Shown one piece after another: positions 34,274 through 42,872 of a stretch of 64,000 nucleotides of DNA. The notes beneath the pieces were generated by a model. The model did not search any database. It saw only the letters and a program-made list of their open reading frames with translations, and was not told the DNA's origin. The stretch comes from Saccharopolyspora hordei (GTDB lineage: Bacteria > Actinomycetota > Actinomycetes > Mycobacteriales > Pseudonocardiaceae): positions 2,703,001 to 2,767,000 of the forward strand of contig NZ_JACCFJ010000001.1 in assembly GCF_013410345.1 (NCBI RefSeq), in the 5' to 3' direction. The translations under genes and the position numbers were made by a program. The stretch's first letter is position 1. Each line of letters opens with the position of its first letter.

Positions 34274-34804
34274 TCAGGAGTCCCGGCGGCGCGCGCGGTA
34301 GGCGCGCATCTTGTGGCGGGCGCCGCAGACGTCCATGCTGCACCACACGCTGTTGCCGCCGGGGGAGCGGTCGTAGTAGAGCCAGCGGCAGTCCTCGGCC
34401 TGGCAGACCTTGAGCCGCCCGGCCGTCCCGCTCAGGTCGGCCACCGCGAGCGCCGCCACGAGCTCGCCGACCATCCGCTCCGCCGCGGTGTGCCCGCGGA
34501 CCGGGACCCCGACGCGGCCGCGCTGCCACTGCGGCACCCCGAGCAGGCGGCGGGCGTGCTCGTTGAGCTCCTCGGAGCCCGTTCCCGCGAGGTGCTCGCG
34601 GATCGCCTCCCGTGCCTGGACCAGCTCGCGCCGGGTGCGGTCGTCCAGCTCGTCGGCGACGTCGGGCCAGCCGTGCTCGCGCAACCACGCCCGGGCGTCC
34701 GCGAGGTCGGCCAACGCGTCCTCGTCGTGGAGGAACCGGGCGGAATTGCCGAACACCTCCACCGGTCGCAGCTCCTCCGGTGCGGGCGGTCGGTCGTACG
34801 CCAT
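34274..34804 (-). CDS. CGNR zinc-finger protein (ABATE domain)
   Basis: This 176-residue protein has an N-terminal helical ABATE domain (FGNSARFLHDEDALADLADARAWL) and a C-terminal zinc finger with CQAEDCRWLYYDRSP and WCSMDVCGARHKMRAYRARRR, where the CGNR motif appears as CGAR. The family is thought to bind DNA and regulate neighbours. It is divergent from the alpha/beta hydrolase, with GTTAC/GTAAC half-sites between them, so it may control both. Confidence 0.85.
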   Translation of the reverse strand: MAYDRPPAPEELRPVEVFGNSARFLHDEDALADLADARAWLREHGWPDVADELDDRTRRELVQAREAIREHLAGTGSEELNEHARRLLGVPQWQRGRVGVPVRGHTAAERMVGELVAALAVADLSGTAGRLKVCQAEDCRWLYYDRSPGGNSVWCSMDVCGARHKMRAYRARRRDS

Positions 34805-34811
34805 GCGCTCA

Positions 34812-34870
34812 GGTTACCGGCATGGCGGATTCGGTGGTAACGTTACTGGCATCGGATAGAAGGCGGTAAC
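34812..34870. promoter_or_regulatory. Repeated GGTAAC/GTTACC half-sites between divergent genes
   Basis: GGTTACC is at 34812-34818, the palindrome GTAACGTTAC at 34837-34846 and GGTAAC at 34865-34870. The sites flank both promoters and abut the GGAGG ribosome binding site of the hydrolase; they are candidates for binding by the CGNR protein. Confidence 0.5.
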
Positions 34871-34882
34871 GGAGGTCGGGCG

Positions 34883-35707
34883 ATGGGTGGGGAGCTGCCA
34901 GAGCGGTTCGAGTCGGCGCACGGGACGGTCCGCTGGGCCGCCTTCGGGCGGGGGGACCCGGTGGTGCTCATGCACGGCACCCCGTTCTCCTCCTACGTCT
35001 GGCGGGACGTCGCCGCGGCGCTGAGCGGTCGGTTCCAGGTGTTCGTCTGGGACATGCCCGGCTACGGGCGGTCGGAGATGCGTGCGGGGCAGGACGTCTC
35101 GCTGGCCGCCCAGCAGGAGGTGTTCGCGAGCCTGCTGGAGCACTGGGGGCTGGCGGAGCCCGCCGTGGTCGCCCACGACTTCGGTGGGGCGGTGGCGCTG
35201 CGGACCGCGCTGCTCAGCGGGGCGCGCTACGCGCGGCTGGCGCTGGTCGACGCGGTGAGCGTGCGGCCGTGGGGCTCGGAGTTCTTCCGGCTGGTGCACG
35301 ACAACCCGGATGTCTTCGCCGCGTTGCCGCCGCTGCTGCACGAGGCCCTGGTCCGTCGCTACATCACCACCGCCGCCCACCGGGAACTGCGCGCCGAGGT
35401 GCTGGACGCGCTGGTCGCGCCGTGGCTCGGTGACGCCGGCCAACCGGCCTTCTACCGCCAGATCGCCCAGGCCGACGAGCGCTACACCCGCGAGGTCGAG
35501 GACCGGTACGCCGAGCTCGACCTCCCGGTGCTCATCGCGTGGGGCGACCAGGACCAGTGGCTCCCACCGGACCGCGCCCGAGCCCTCGCCGACCGCATCC
35601 CCCACGCCGACCTGACCTGGATCCCCGACAGCGGCCACCTCGTCCAGGAGGACAACCCCGCCCACCTGACCGCCCTCCTCACCGACTTCCTGACCGCACC
35701 CCGCTGA
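34883..35707 (+). CDS. Alpha/beta hydrolase, epoxide hydrolase / haloalkane dehalogenase-like
   Basis: This 274-residue alpha/beta hydrolase has the oxyanion motif LMHGTPFSSYVW, an Asp nucleophile in VAHDFGGAVAL (nucleophile elbow, about residue 98), an acid in AWGDQDQWLP and a His in PDSGHLVQED. An Asp nucleophile points to epoxide hydrolases or dehalogenases rather than esterases. GGAGG precedes ATG 34883. Its divergent neighbour is the CGNR protein, probably its regulator. Confidence 0.85.
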   Translation: MGGELPERFESAHGTVRWAAFGRGDPVVLMHGTPFSSYVWRDVAAALSGRFQVFVWDMPGYGRSEMRAGQDVSLAAQQEVFASLLEHWGLAEPAVVAHDFGGAVALRTALLSGARYARLALVDAVSVRPWGSEFFRLVHDNPDVFAALPPLLHEALVRRYITTAAHRELRAEVLDALVAPWLGDAGQPAFYRQIAQADERYTREVEDRYAELDLPVLIAWGDQDQWLPPDRARALADRIPHADLTWIPDSGHLVQEDNPAHLTALLTDFLTAPR

Positions 35708-35739
35708 CCCCACACCCCAGACAGGACCGCAGCAAGGGG

Positions 35740-35785
35740 GTCGTGAGTGCGAAAGCCGCCCCCAACCGGCTTTCCCACTCACGAC
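35740..35785. repeat. 46-base imperfect palindrome, copy 1
   Basis: It starts GTCGTGAGTGCGAAAGCC and ends GGCTTTCCCACTCACGAC. It lies between convergent genes and may also act as terminator of the hydrolase gene. Confidence 0.65.
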
Positions 35786-35856
35786 CGGTGGCGCGCTGGG
35801 TGACAGCACTCGGGCTCGGGTCTGGTTGCGTGGGTGGGGTCGTGTGGGCGGGGTGG

Positions 35857-35902
35857 GTCGTGAGTGGTGAGACCGGCTCTGGCCGGTCTTCGCGCTCACG
35901 AC
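35857..35902. repeat. 46-base imperfect palindrome, copy 2
   Basis: It starts GTCGTGAGTGGTGAGACC and ends GGTCTTCGCGCTCACGAC. It has the same length and outer arms as copy 1, but compensating changes inside the stem. Confidence 0.65.
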
Positions 35903-35941
35903 TGGTGATGTGGCGGGAGCGGTGAGCGGGGGCCGGGGTGG

Positions 35942-38908
35942 TCAGAGCTCGACGTGGAGGGTCTGGCCTGCGGTGAGGGTGAGGGGTTCGGGGAAGGTGA
36001 AGAGCGGTCGTCCGGAGTCCTCGGCGCGCACCGGCACCTCGGTGCCGTCGAGCCACGCGCGCGGTCCGGTGCTGGGGGTGTCGAGGGCGAGAGTGCTCAG
36101 GTGCAGGCGGCCGTGGCGGAGTTCGACCGTGCTGGACCGCTCGGCGTCGGTGCGCCGCTGCCGGTAGAGGCCCCAGCCCTCGGCGGTGGTGAAGGCCGCC
36201 GCGAAGGCCTCGGGCGTGATCTTCGGGGCGAAGCCCAGGTGCCCGCGCGGGCCGTGGTGCTCGTAGCCCAGCAGGCTCGTGTACACCCCGAAGCTGGCCA
36301 TGGAGCGCGCGTAGTGGTCGCTGCACTCGATCTCGTTGTACGGGTTGCGGCGCCGCGGGTGGTAGCGGTCGTGCACCGAGCGGGCGATCGCCAGGCCCTC
36401 GTCGACCATCCCCTCGGCGATCATGTGCGCGGCCACCTGGTACTCGATGCCGTGCCAGGCCTCGTTGAAGTAGCTCGTCGACCAGTTGTCGCCCACCTCG
36501 TCACCGCCGCCCGCCGGCCAGGTGCACATCACCAGCGCCGGGACGTCGGCGTCGTAGAAGATCCGGCCGCCCTCGATCGGGCTGCTCTCCCGGTGCTCCA
36601 GCGGGCGCGGCACGAAGTTGTGCCGCCAGATGCTGCGCAGCGCGGCACGGGTCTCGGCCTCTGGCAGGACGCGCGGCAGCCCCAGCTGCAACGCCCAGCT
36701 CTGGCCCAGCACCTGGTCGGCGAAGCAACCGCGGTTGGTGTTCACCGACCCCGGGTGCGCGGGATCGACCTCGTGCACGAAGTAGTCGCCGTTGAACAGG
36801 TCACGCACCACGACCTCGGCGCCGCGGTCGGCGATCTCCCGGCAGCGCCGCGCGAAGTCGTCGTCGCCCACCTCCGCGGCCATCGCGGCGGCCGCCCGCA
36901 GCGCGGCCAGGTACAGCCCGGAGAGCCAGCTGTTGCGGCCGAACCAGGTGGCGTCCTGGGTGTTGGGCTGCGGCCCGTCGAGCACCCCGTCCGGCTCGGC
37001 GTCCGAGGCGATCAGGTACTCCACCGCGCGCCGGGTGCGTGGCCAGACCCGCTGCAGCCATCCGGGGTCGGCCGACATCTGGTGCTCGCGGTAGATCCGC
37101 AGCACCGTCCCGGCTTGGCCGTCCACCGCCGGGGTGCGGTCGGCCTCGCCGCGCATGCTCAGCTGCCCGGTCGCGGCGTGGAAGCCGATGCCGAGGTCCA
37201 CCCGCTCCCGGGTGTCGCGCTCCACCTCGGGGAACAGCCGTGCGAGGGCGTGGGCGTAGTGCCAGACGTGCGTGCAGGTGCCCGCGCAGCAGTAGGCGCC
37301 CTCCCAGCCGTAGAAGCGCCCGTCGTCGAACCGGTAGCAGGTCGAAGTGGACAGGGTGGTGGTGCCGGTCGCCACCCGTTCCAGCAGCCAGTGCGGCAGC
37401 GTCGACTCCTCGTACCAGGTGCGCACCCAGGTCGAGGTCCGCTCCAGCAGGTGCTCGTGCTCGGCGGCGAGGTGCGCCACGACCCCCGTCGCGCTGTCGA
37501 ACCGGGTCGCGTAGTGGCGGAGCAGTTCGCGACTGCGCTCCAGGAAGGCCAGTCCTTCCCGGTCCGGCACGGGGAAGTACCACGCCAGCACGAACCGGAC
37601 GGTCCGCTGCTCGCCGGGCCGCAGCGTCACCGCCGCGCGCACCACCCCCGCGGTGCGCTGCGCGATCCCGTCCACCTCGGCGGGCCCGGGGACGGGGTCG
37701 AGCACGTCCTCCGGCCGGTCCCACGCGGTTGCGGCGGGGCAGGTGCGGACCTGGTCGGCGCCGAGCACCGCCAGCGCGGCGCTGCCGTGGTCGGGCAGCT
37801 CCGGCAGCGGCGGGTGGCTCGGGGCGTGGTCGGTGAGCACCAGCTGGTCGACCCCGATGTGGCCCCACGGCCCGGTCTCCTCGTCGACGATCTCGATGAC
37901 GGCCTCCCGGCCCTGCCACGGGCCGAGGTACAGGACCTGGTCGGACAGCCGGTCGCTGACCGACCCGGTGGCCGACCCGACGACCTGGCCGTCCACGACG
38001 ACGTTGAGGCAGCAGGTCCCCGGGTAGTTGCCGCCGCTGATCCGGAACCGGAGGTAGGTGCGCTCGATGCGGAAGGGCGTGCTGCGCAGCGTCCCGGTGG
38101 CGCTGTCGCGGGTCCGGGCGTCCGTGCCCGGCGCGCTGGCGTGCGAGTCGACCATCCGCGTGCCGAAGGCGCCCGCCTCGCCCTGGTAGTCGGGGCGGTC
38201 GAGGGTGCGCACCGGCCCGGTGCCGAACGCGTTGCCGGTCACCGTCCAGCCGTCGTAGCCGGGACGTTCCCAGTCCTCCAGCACCAGGTCGGGGCGCATC
38301 GGGTTCGCCGCGGGGTCGTCGGAGGCGGAGAACCGCACGCCCGTCGCGCCGTCGACGGCGAACGCCTCGGCGCGCAGCCGCAGCGGCCGGGTGTGCCGGC
38401 TGCCCACGCACACCGGGTTCTCCAGGAACCCGGCGATCTCGACGTCCACTGTGGACTGAGAAGTGTTGGTCACGGTGTGGTCGAGGAACACCGCGGGGTA
38501 GGAGCTGTCGTCGATCGCGGTGGGGACGAACGGCGAGCACGCGCGCAACCGGACCGGCACCTGCGGGTCCGGGTAGTCGACCTCGGCCACCGGCGGGCGT
38601 CCGGTGAAGGCGGCGTCCGGGAACCCGCGCGCGTCCAGCCAGCGGGCGGGCCGCCCGCCCACCCGCACCGCGAACCCGTGCGCGAACGGGGAACTCGGGG
38701 TGAGCGGGCGGGTGTAGTGCAGGTCGTTGATGGTGGCGGGCGGAGTCCGGTTGTCGACGTCCCAGAGCCACAGCCGGCCGTCCCCGCCCAGGTAGAGCTG
38801 GCCGCAGCCGACGCCCCCGATCGGCAGCCCGACGTACCGCAGCTCGTCACCGCTCAGCCGGCGCGGTGCGCCGCGGGCGGACAGGTCCGGTTGCGCTGCT
38901 CGGGTCAC
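35942..38908 (-). CDS. GH116-like glycosidase (GBA2 family) with inserted beta-sandwich
   Basis: This 988-residue protein has an N-terminal domain opening LRYVGLPIGGVGCGQLYLGGDGRL and a C-terminal (alpha/alpha)6 barrel. The putative nucleophile Glu is in YGWEGAYCC near residue 534 and the acid/base Asp in NTQDATWFG near 651. GLGFAPKI-like ending GHLGFAPKI and NPYNEIECSDHYARSMAS are typical of bacterial GBA2/GH116 relatives. Residues about 204-356 form an extra segment (DLVLEDWE to VDQLVLTD) that looks like a lectin-type beta-sandwich. There is no signal peptide. GTG 38908 has AAGGAG six bases upstream; GTG 38926 is possible. The substrate is probably a beta-glucoside or xyloside. Confidence 0.83.
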   Translation of the reverse strand: MTRAAQPDLSARGAPRRLSGDELRYVGLPIGGVGCGQLYLGGDGRLWLWDVDNRTPPATINDLHYTRPLTPSSPFAHGFAVRVGGRPARWLDARGFPDAAFTGRPPVAEVDYPDPQVPVRLRACSPFVPTAIDDSSYPAVFLDHTVTNTSQSTVDVEIAGFLENPVCVGSRHTRPLRLRAEAFAVDGATGVRFSASDDPAANPMRPDLVLEDWERPGYDGWTVTGNAFGTGPVRTLDRPDYQGEAGAFGTRMVDSHASAPGTDARTRDSATGTLRSTPFRIERTYLRFRISGGNYPGTCCLNVVVDGQVVGSATGSVSDRLSDQVLYLGPWQGREAVIEIVDEETGPWGHIGVDQLVLTDHAPSHPPLPELPDHGSAALAVLGADQVRTCPAATAWDRPEDVLDPVPGPAEVDGIAQRTAGVVRAAVTLRPGEQRTVRFVLAWYFPVPDREGLAFLERSRELLRHYATRFDSATGVVAHLAAEHEHLLERTSTWVRTWYEESTLPHWLLERVATGTTTLSTSTCYRFDDGRFYGWEGAYCCAGTCTHVWHYAHALARLFPEVERDTRERVDLGIGFHAATGQLSMRGEADRTPAVDGQAGTVLRIYREHQMSADPGWLQRVWPRTRRAVEYLIASDAEPDGVLDGPQPNTQDATWFGRNSWLSGLYLAALRAAAAMAAEVGDDDFARRCREIADRGAEVVVRDLFNGDYFVHEVDPAHPGSVNTNRGCFADQVLGQSWALQLGLPRVLPEAETRAALRSIWRHNFVPRPLEHRESSPIEGGRIFYDADVPALVMCTWPAGGGDEVGDNWSTSYFNEAWHGIEYQVAAHMIAEGMVDEGLAIARSVHDRYHPRRRNPYNEIECSDHYARSMASFGVYTSLLGYEHHGPRGHLGFAPKITPEAFAAAFTTAEGWGLYRQRRTDAERSSTVELRHGRLHLSTLALDTPSTGPRAWLDGTEVPVRAEDSGRPLFTFPEPLTLTAGQTLHVEL

Positions 38909-39152
38909 GGCGCGCTCCTTCGGCACGGAGTGTGCGGAGAAGAACTCGGTGAGTGATCGAGTCTAGGGCGCCGCTGCGGCCGTCGGTCGCGCCTCGCCGT
39001 CGTGATCGACCGGTCGGACGAGCCCAGGTCCCCGCCCCGGGGCTCGAACTCAGGTGAGGGCGCCCACGATGCGGGAACCCTGTCTCGGCACGTGGTCGGG
39101 GTCGGATTAGAGTGCGGGAGTCCGATCGTGTTGACCTGGAGGTTGCGCCGCG

Positions 39153-40490
39153 ATGGCTGTCGACCACGTCCCGGCACCGGAGGTGCGGGACACCGGAGCA
39201 TCGGGGGATCCCACCCCGCGGAACTCGACCCGGAAGGTCGTCGTCGCCAGCCTCGTCGGCACGTCGATCGAGTTCTACGACTTCTACGTCTACGCGACCG
39301 CGGCCGTGCTGGTCTTCCCGCGGCTGTTCTTCCCGGCCGGTGACGCCACCGCCGCGACCCTGCAGTCGCTGGCCACCTTCGCGATCGCCTTCGTGGCCCG
39401 CCCGGTCGGTTCCGCGCTGTTCGGCCACTTCGGCGACCGCATCGGCCGCAAGTCCACGCTGGTCGCCTCGCTGCTGACCATGGGCATCTCCACCGTGGTG
39501 ATCGGGCTGCTGCCCGGCTACGAGCAGATCGGCATCGTCGCGCCGCTGCTGCTGGCGCTGTGCCGGTTCGGGCAGGGGCTGGGCCTCGGCGGGGAGTGGG
39601 GCGGTGCCGCGCTGCTGGCCACCGAGAACGCCCCGCCGCGCAAGCGCGCCCTGTTCGGCACGTTCCCGCAGCTGGGCGCGCCGATCGGGTTCTTCTTCGC
39701 CAACGGCCTGTTCCTGCTGCTGTCCGAGCTGATGGACGACGAGGCGTTCCTGTCCTGGGGCTGGCGGGTGCCGTTCCTGGTGTCCGCGGCGCTGGTGGCC
39801 GTCGGCCTGTGGGTGCGGCTGAGCATGCACGAGACCCCGGCGTTCTCCAGGGTGGTGGCCCGCAACGAGCGGGCCAAGGTGCCGTTCGCGCAGGTCTTCC
39901 GCAGCGACCTCCGGGGCCTGGTGCTGGGCACCCTCATCATGCTGGCGACCTACGTGCTGTTCTACCTGATGACGGTGTTCTCGCTGTCCTACGGCACGGC
40001 CGAGGACGGGCTGGGCTACGAGCGCTCCTCGTTCCTCGTCCTGCTCATGATCGGCGTGGTGTTCTTCGGGCTGACCGTGCCGGTGGCGGGCCTGCTGGCC
40101 GACCGCTACGGGCGGCGGCCGACGCTGGTCGTCACCACCCTCGCGATCGTGGTGTTCGGCCTGCTGCTGGGCCCGTGGTTCGGCACGAACTCGGTGTTCG
40201 CGTCGCTGTCGTTCCTCGTCGTCGGGCTCGGGTTGATGGGCATGACGTTCGGCCCGATGGGCGCGGTGCTGCCGGAGCTGTTCCCCACCGCGGTGCGCTA
40301 CACCGGCGCCTCGGTGTCCTACAACCTGGCCAGCCTGCTGGGCGCCTCGGTCGCGCCCTACGTCGCCACCTGGCTGGCCAGCTCCTACGGGCTGGGCTGG
40401 GTCGGTGTCTACCTGGCGGTGGTCGGCGTGATCACGCTGGTCGCGCTCCTGGCCAGCAAGGAGACCAAGGAGACCTCGATCGAGGACTGA
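39153..40490 (+). CDS. MFS transporter, MHS family
   Basis: This 445-residue permease has 12 helices, the MHS opening VVASLVGTSIEFYDFYVYATAAVLVF, and GHFGDRIGRK after helix 2. It is a paralogue of the permease at 13682-15013. ATG 39153 follows GGAGG. The neighbours are a divergent glycosidase and a convergent Nudix gene, so nothing around it indicates the transported acid. Confidence 0.87.
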   Translation: MAVDHVPAPEVRDTGASGDPTPRNSTRKVVVASLVGTSIEFYDFYVYATAAVLVFPRLFFPAGDATAATLQSLATFAIAFVARPVGSALFGHFGDRIGRKSTLVASLLTMGISTVVIGLLPGYEQIGIVAPLLLALCRFGQGLGLGGEWGGAALLATENAPPRKRALFGTFPQLGAPIGFFFANGLFLLLSELMDDEAFLSWGWRVPFLVSAALVAVGLWVRLSMHETPAFSRVVARNERAKVPFAQVFRSDLRGLVLGTLIMLATYVLFYLMTVFSLSYGTAEDGLGYERSSFLVLLMIGVVFFGLTVPVAGLLADRYGRRPTLVVTTLAIVVFGLLLGPWFGTNSVFASLSFLVVGLGLMGMTFGPMGAVLPELFPTAVRYTGASVSYNLASLLGASVAPYVATWLASSYGLGWVGVYLAVVGVITLVALLASKETKETSIED

Positions 40491-40536
40491 GCCCGCGCCC
40501 AGCGGCCCCCAGTCGGGTGCGGGGCACGCGGTTCCG

Positions 40537-40562
40537 AGGGAGATCAGACGTCCGTTCTCCCT
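40537..40562. terminator. Terminator-like inverted repeat between convergent genes
   Basis: AGGGAGA (40537-40543) and TCTCCCT (40556-40562) lie within a segment that shares GCGGTTCC and GGGAGTCGCG words with 12460-12505. The stem is short, so termination is uncertain. Confidence 0.4.
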
Positions 40563-40592
40563 GGGAGTCGCGTCACCCGCAGCAGCCCGTGG

Positions 40593-41072
40593 TCAGGCGA
40601 GGCGGCCCGCGTCGCGCAGCAGGTCGAGGAGGCGGTCGACGAAGGCGGCCTGCGCCGGGTTGAGCTTCGCGCGCGCGGTGGCCGGGTCGAACCACTCGGC
40701 GCGGTCGACCTCCGGGAAGGACTGGCGGCGGCCCGACCGCGGCGGCCACTCCACCTCGAACTCGTTGCTGCGCACGGACGTCACGTCGACGTCGCCCTCC
40801 ACCGCCCAGGCGGTGACGACCTTGCCGTTGCGCTGCTTCACCTCGCCGAGCGGCAGCAGGTCGCGGCCGGACAGCTCGGTGCCGGTCTCCTCGGCGAACT
40901 CCCGGACCGCGGCCGCCTGCGCGTCCTCGTCGGGGTCGTGCTCGCCCTTGGGCAGCGACCACGCGCCCGCGTCCTTGTTCTTCCAGAAGGGACCGCCCGG
41001 GTGGACCAGCAGGACCCGCGGCTCGCCCTCGACGACCCGGAACAGCAGGATCCCGGCGCTGCGCTTGCTCAT
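40593..41072 (-). CDS. Nudix hydrolase
   Basis: This 159-residue protein has the Nudix box GEHDPDEDAQAAAVREFAEETG (from about residue 43), with all the Glu ligands. The start MSKRSAGILLFRVVEGEPRVLLVHPGGPFW is that of the YfcD/RppH-like NTP pyrophosphohydrolases that clean up nucleotide derivatives. It is divergent from the Y-family polymerase gene with about 60 bases between starts. Confidence 0.88.
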   Translation of the reverse strand: MSKRSAGILLFRVVEGEPRVLLVHPGGPFWKNKDAGAWSLPKGEHDPDEDAQAAAVREFAEETGTELSGRDLLPLGEVKQRNGKVVTAWAVEGDVDVTSVRSNEFEVEWPPRSGRRQSFPEVDRAEWFDPATARAKLNPAQAAFVDRLLDLLRDAGRLA

Positions 41073-41132
41073 GGGCGCCAGTGTCGCGCACCGCGCCTGG
41101 CGGAACCGGGGGAACCCGCCGATGCTGGCAGC

Positions 41133-42158
41133 GTGGAACGGGTGGTGCTGCACGTGGACCTCGACCAGTTCATCGTGGCCGTCGAGCTGCTGCGCCACCC
41201 CGAGCTGCGGGGACGGCCGGTGCTCGTCGGCGGCAGCGGCGACCCGACGCAGCGGGGCGTGGTCGCCGGGGCGTCCTACGAAGCCCGCGAGGCCGGGGTG
41301 CGCTCCGGCACCCCGCTGCGCACGGCGGCGGCCCGCTGCCCGGACGCGGTGTTCCTGCCCGCGGACAACGAGACCTACCTCGCCGCCTCGGCCGAGGTGA
41401 TGGACGCGCTGCACGAGCTGGGCGGGATCCTCGAAGTGGCCGGGTGGGACGAGGCCTTCATGCTGGTCGACACCGACGACGCCGAGCAGACCGCGCGCGT
41501 GGTGCAGCGCCAGGTGCGCGAGCGCACCGCGCTGGCGTGCTCGGTGGGCATCGGGGACAACAAGCTGCGCGCCAAGCTCGCCTCGGGCTTCGCCAAACCG
41601 GCCGGGGTGTTCCGGCTGGACGCGACGAACTGGGTGGCGGTCATGGCCGAGCTGCCCACGGACGCGCTCTGGGGCGTCGGCGCCAAGACCGCGAAGAAGC
41701 TGGCCGCGCGCGGCATCGCGACCGTCGGCGACCTGGCCCGCGCCGAGATGGCCGACCTGGCCGGGGTGTTCGGCCCCAACATCGGTCCGTGGCTGGTGGC
41801 CCTCGCGCACGGCTACGACTCCACCCCGGTCACCGACGAGCCCTACCGGGCCCGGTCGCGCGGTCGGGAGGTGACCTTCCAGCGCGACCTGCGCGACGTC
41901 GAGCAGGTGCGCGCCGAGGTGCGGCGGCTGTCGCACGTGGTGGCCGCCGACCTCGCCGCGGAGGACGCGCTGGCCCGCCGCGTCGTGGTGAAGGTGCGCA
42001 ACTCCAGCTTCGCCACGCACACGCACGGCGTGTCGCTGCCGAGCCCGACGCGGGACGCCGAGGTGCTCGAACGCGCGGCGCGGTCCGCGCTGGACCGCTT
42101 CCCGCTGGACCGGCCCGTCCGGCTGGTCGGTGTCCGCGCCGAGCTGGTCGCCGACTAG
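41133..42158 (+). CDS. Y-family DNA polymerase (Pol IV-like), short
   Basis: This 341-residue protein has catalytic acidic residues in HVDLDQFIVAVEL (first motif) and GWDEAFMLVD (second motif, DE), the NKLRAKLASGFAKP finger motif and the helix-hairpin-helix thumb LWGVGAKTAKKLAARGIATVGDLA. The little-finger domain closes with RLVGVRAELVAD, with no tail long enough for a standard sliding-clamp-binding peptide. It would copy damaged DNA with low fidelity. GTG 41133 is inferred from alignment of the first motif near the N-terminus. It overlaps the convergent TetR gene by four bases. Confidence 0.82.
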   Translation: MERVVLHVDLDQFIVAVELLRHPELRGRPVLVGGSGDPTQRGVVAGASYEAREAGVRSGTPLRTAAARCPDAVFLPADNETYLAASAEVMDALHELGGILEVAGWDEAFMLVDTDDAEQTARVVQRQVRERTALACSVGIGDNKLRAKLASGFAKPAGVFRLDATNWVAVMAELPTDALWGVGAKTAKKLAARGIATVGDLARAEMADLAGVFGPNIGPWLVALAHGYDSTPVTDEPYRARSRGREVTFQRDLRDVEQVRAEVRRLSHVVAADLAAEDALARRVVVKVRNSSFATHTHGVSLPSPTRDAEVLERAARSALDRFPLDRPVRLVGVRAELVAD

Positions 42159-42787
42159 TCGCCCGTCGCGAACCCGGCCGCGATGGCCAGGAAGACCTCC
42201 GTGCAGTGGGCGACGAGCTCGTCCTCGTCGACCCGCAGCGTGCCGTCGAGCCACGCGGTGAGCGCCTGCGCCAGGCCGCCCACGATGAAGTGCGTGGTCA
42301 GCTCCAGGTGCGGGCTCTCGGTGATGCCGTAGTAGTCCTGCGCCTGACCGCCCAGCAGCGCGGCGAACAACCGCGAGGAGTCCATCCGCCGCCGGGCGAG
42401 CAGCGGGCTGTGCAGGCTGACCGAGAACAGCAGCCGACCGCGCCGCGGGTCGTCTGCGATGGTCCGCACGATGTTCTGCAGTCCCGCCCGGACCTTGGAC
42501 CGCTCGTCCGGTCCGGCGCCGTTCACGGCCTCGAGGGTGGTGGTCGCCAGGCCGTCCACCACGTGGTCGTAGACCGCGGCGGCCAGCGCGTCCCGGTCGG
42601 CGAAGCTCTCGTAGAAGTAGCGCGTCGCCAACCCCGCCTTCTGGCACGCACCGCGCACCGTCAGGGCCGGGCCGTCGCCGGCGGCGCCGAGCAGGTCCAG
42701 CCCGGCTTCGAGCAACTGCGCCCGGCGCTCGGCCTTGCGGTCATCGCCCTGCACCCCGCCGTAGACCCGCAGTGGAGACGAGCTCAT
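42155..42787 (-). CDS. TetR-family transcriptional regulator
   Basis: This 210-residue protein has an N-terminal helix-turn-helix (RKAERRAQLLEAGLDLL to VRGACQKAGLATRYFYESFADRDAL) and a ligand-binding helical domain. It is divergent from the MpaB-family gene, which it probably regulates. A GTTCGCTAAC dyad at 42820-42829 in the shared gap is a candidate operator. Confidence 0.87.
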   Translation of the reverse strand: MSSSPLRVYGGVQGDDRKAERRAQLLEAGLDLLGAAGDGPALTVRGACQKAGLATRYFYESFADRDALAAAVYDHVVDGLATTTLEAVNGAGPDERSKVRAGLQNIVRTIADDPRRGRLLFSVSLHSPLLARRRMDSSRLFAALLGGQAQDYYGITESPHLELTTHFIVGGLAQALTAWLDGTLRVDEDELVAHCTEVFLAIAAGFATGD

Positions 42788-42872
42788 GGGCACATCTTGA
42801 CAGATCGGCTGGACCGCTGGTTCGCTAACTGAAAACGGTCGTGTGCAGAATTGGGCGGAGGGGTGGCGGACG

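Noticed and set aside
35954-38956. A 1000-residue open frame on the plus strand opposite the glycosidase
   Set aside because: It is an antisense shadow produced by high GC third positions; its translation is low-complexity with no domain, while the minus strand encodes a clear enzyme.
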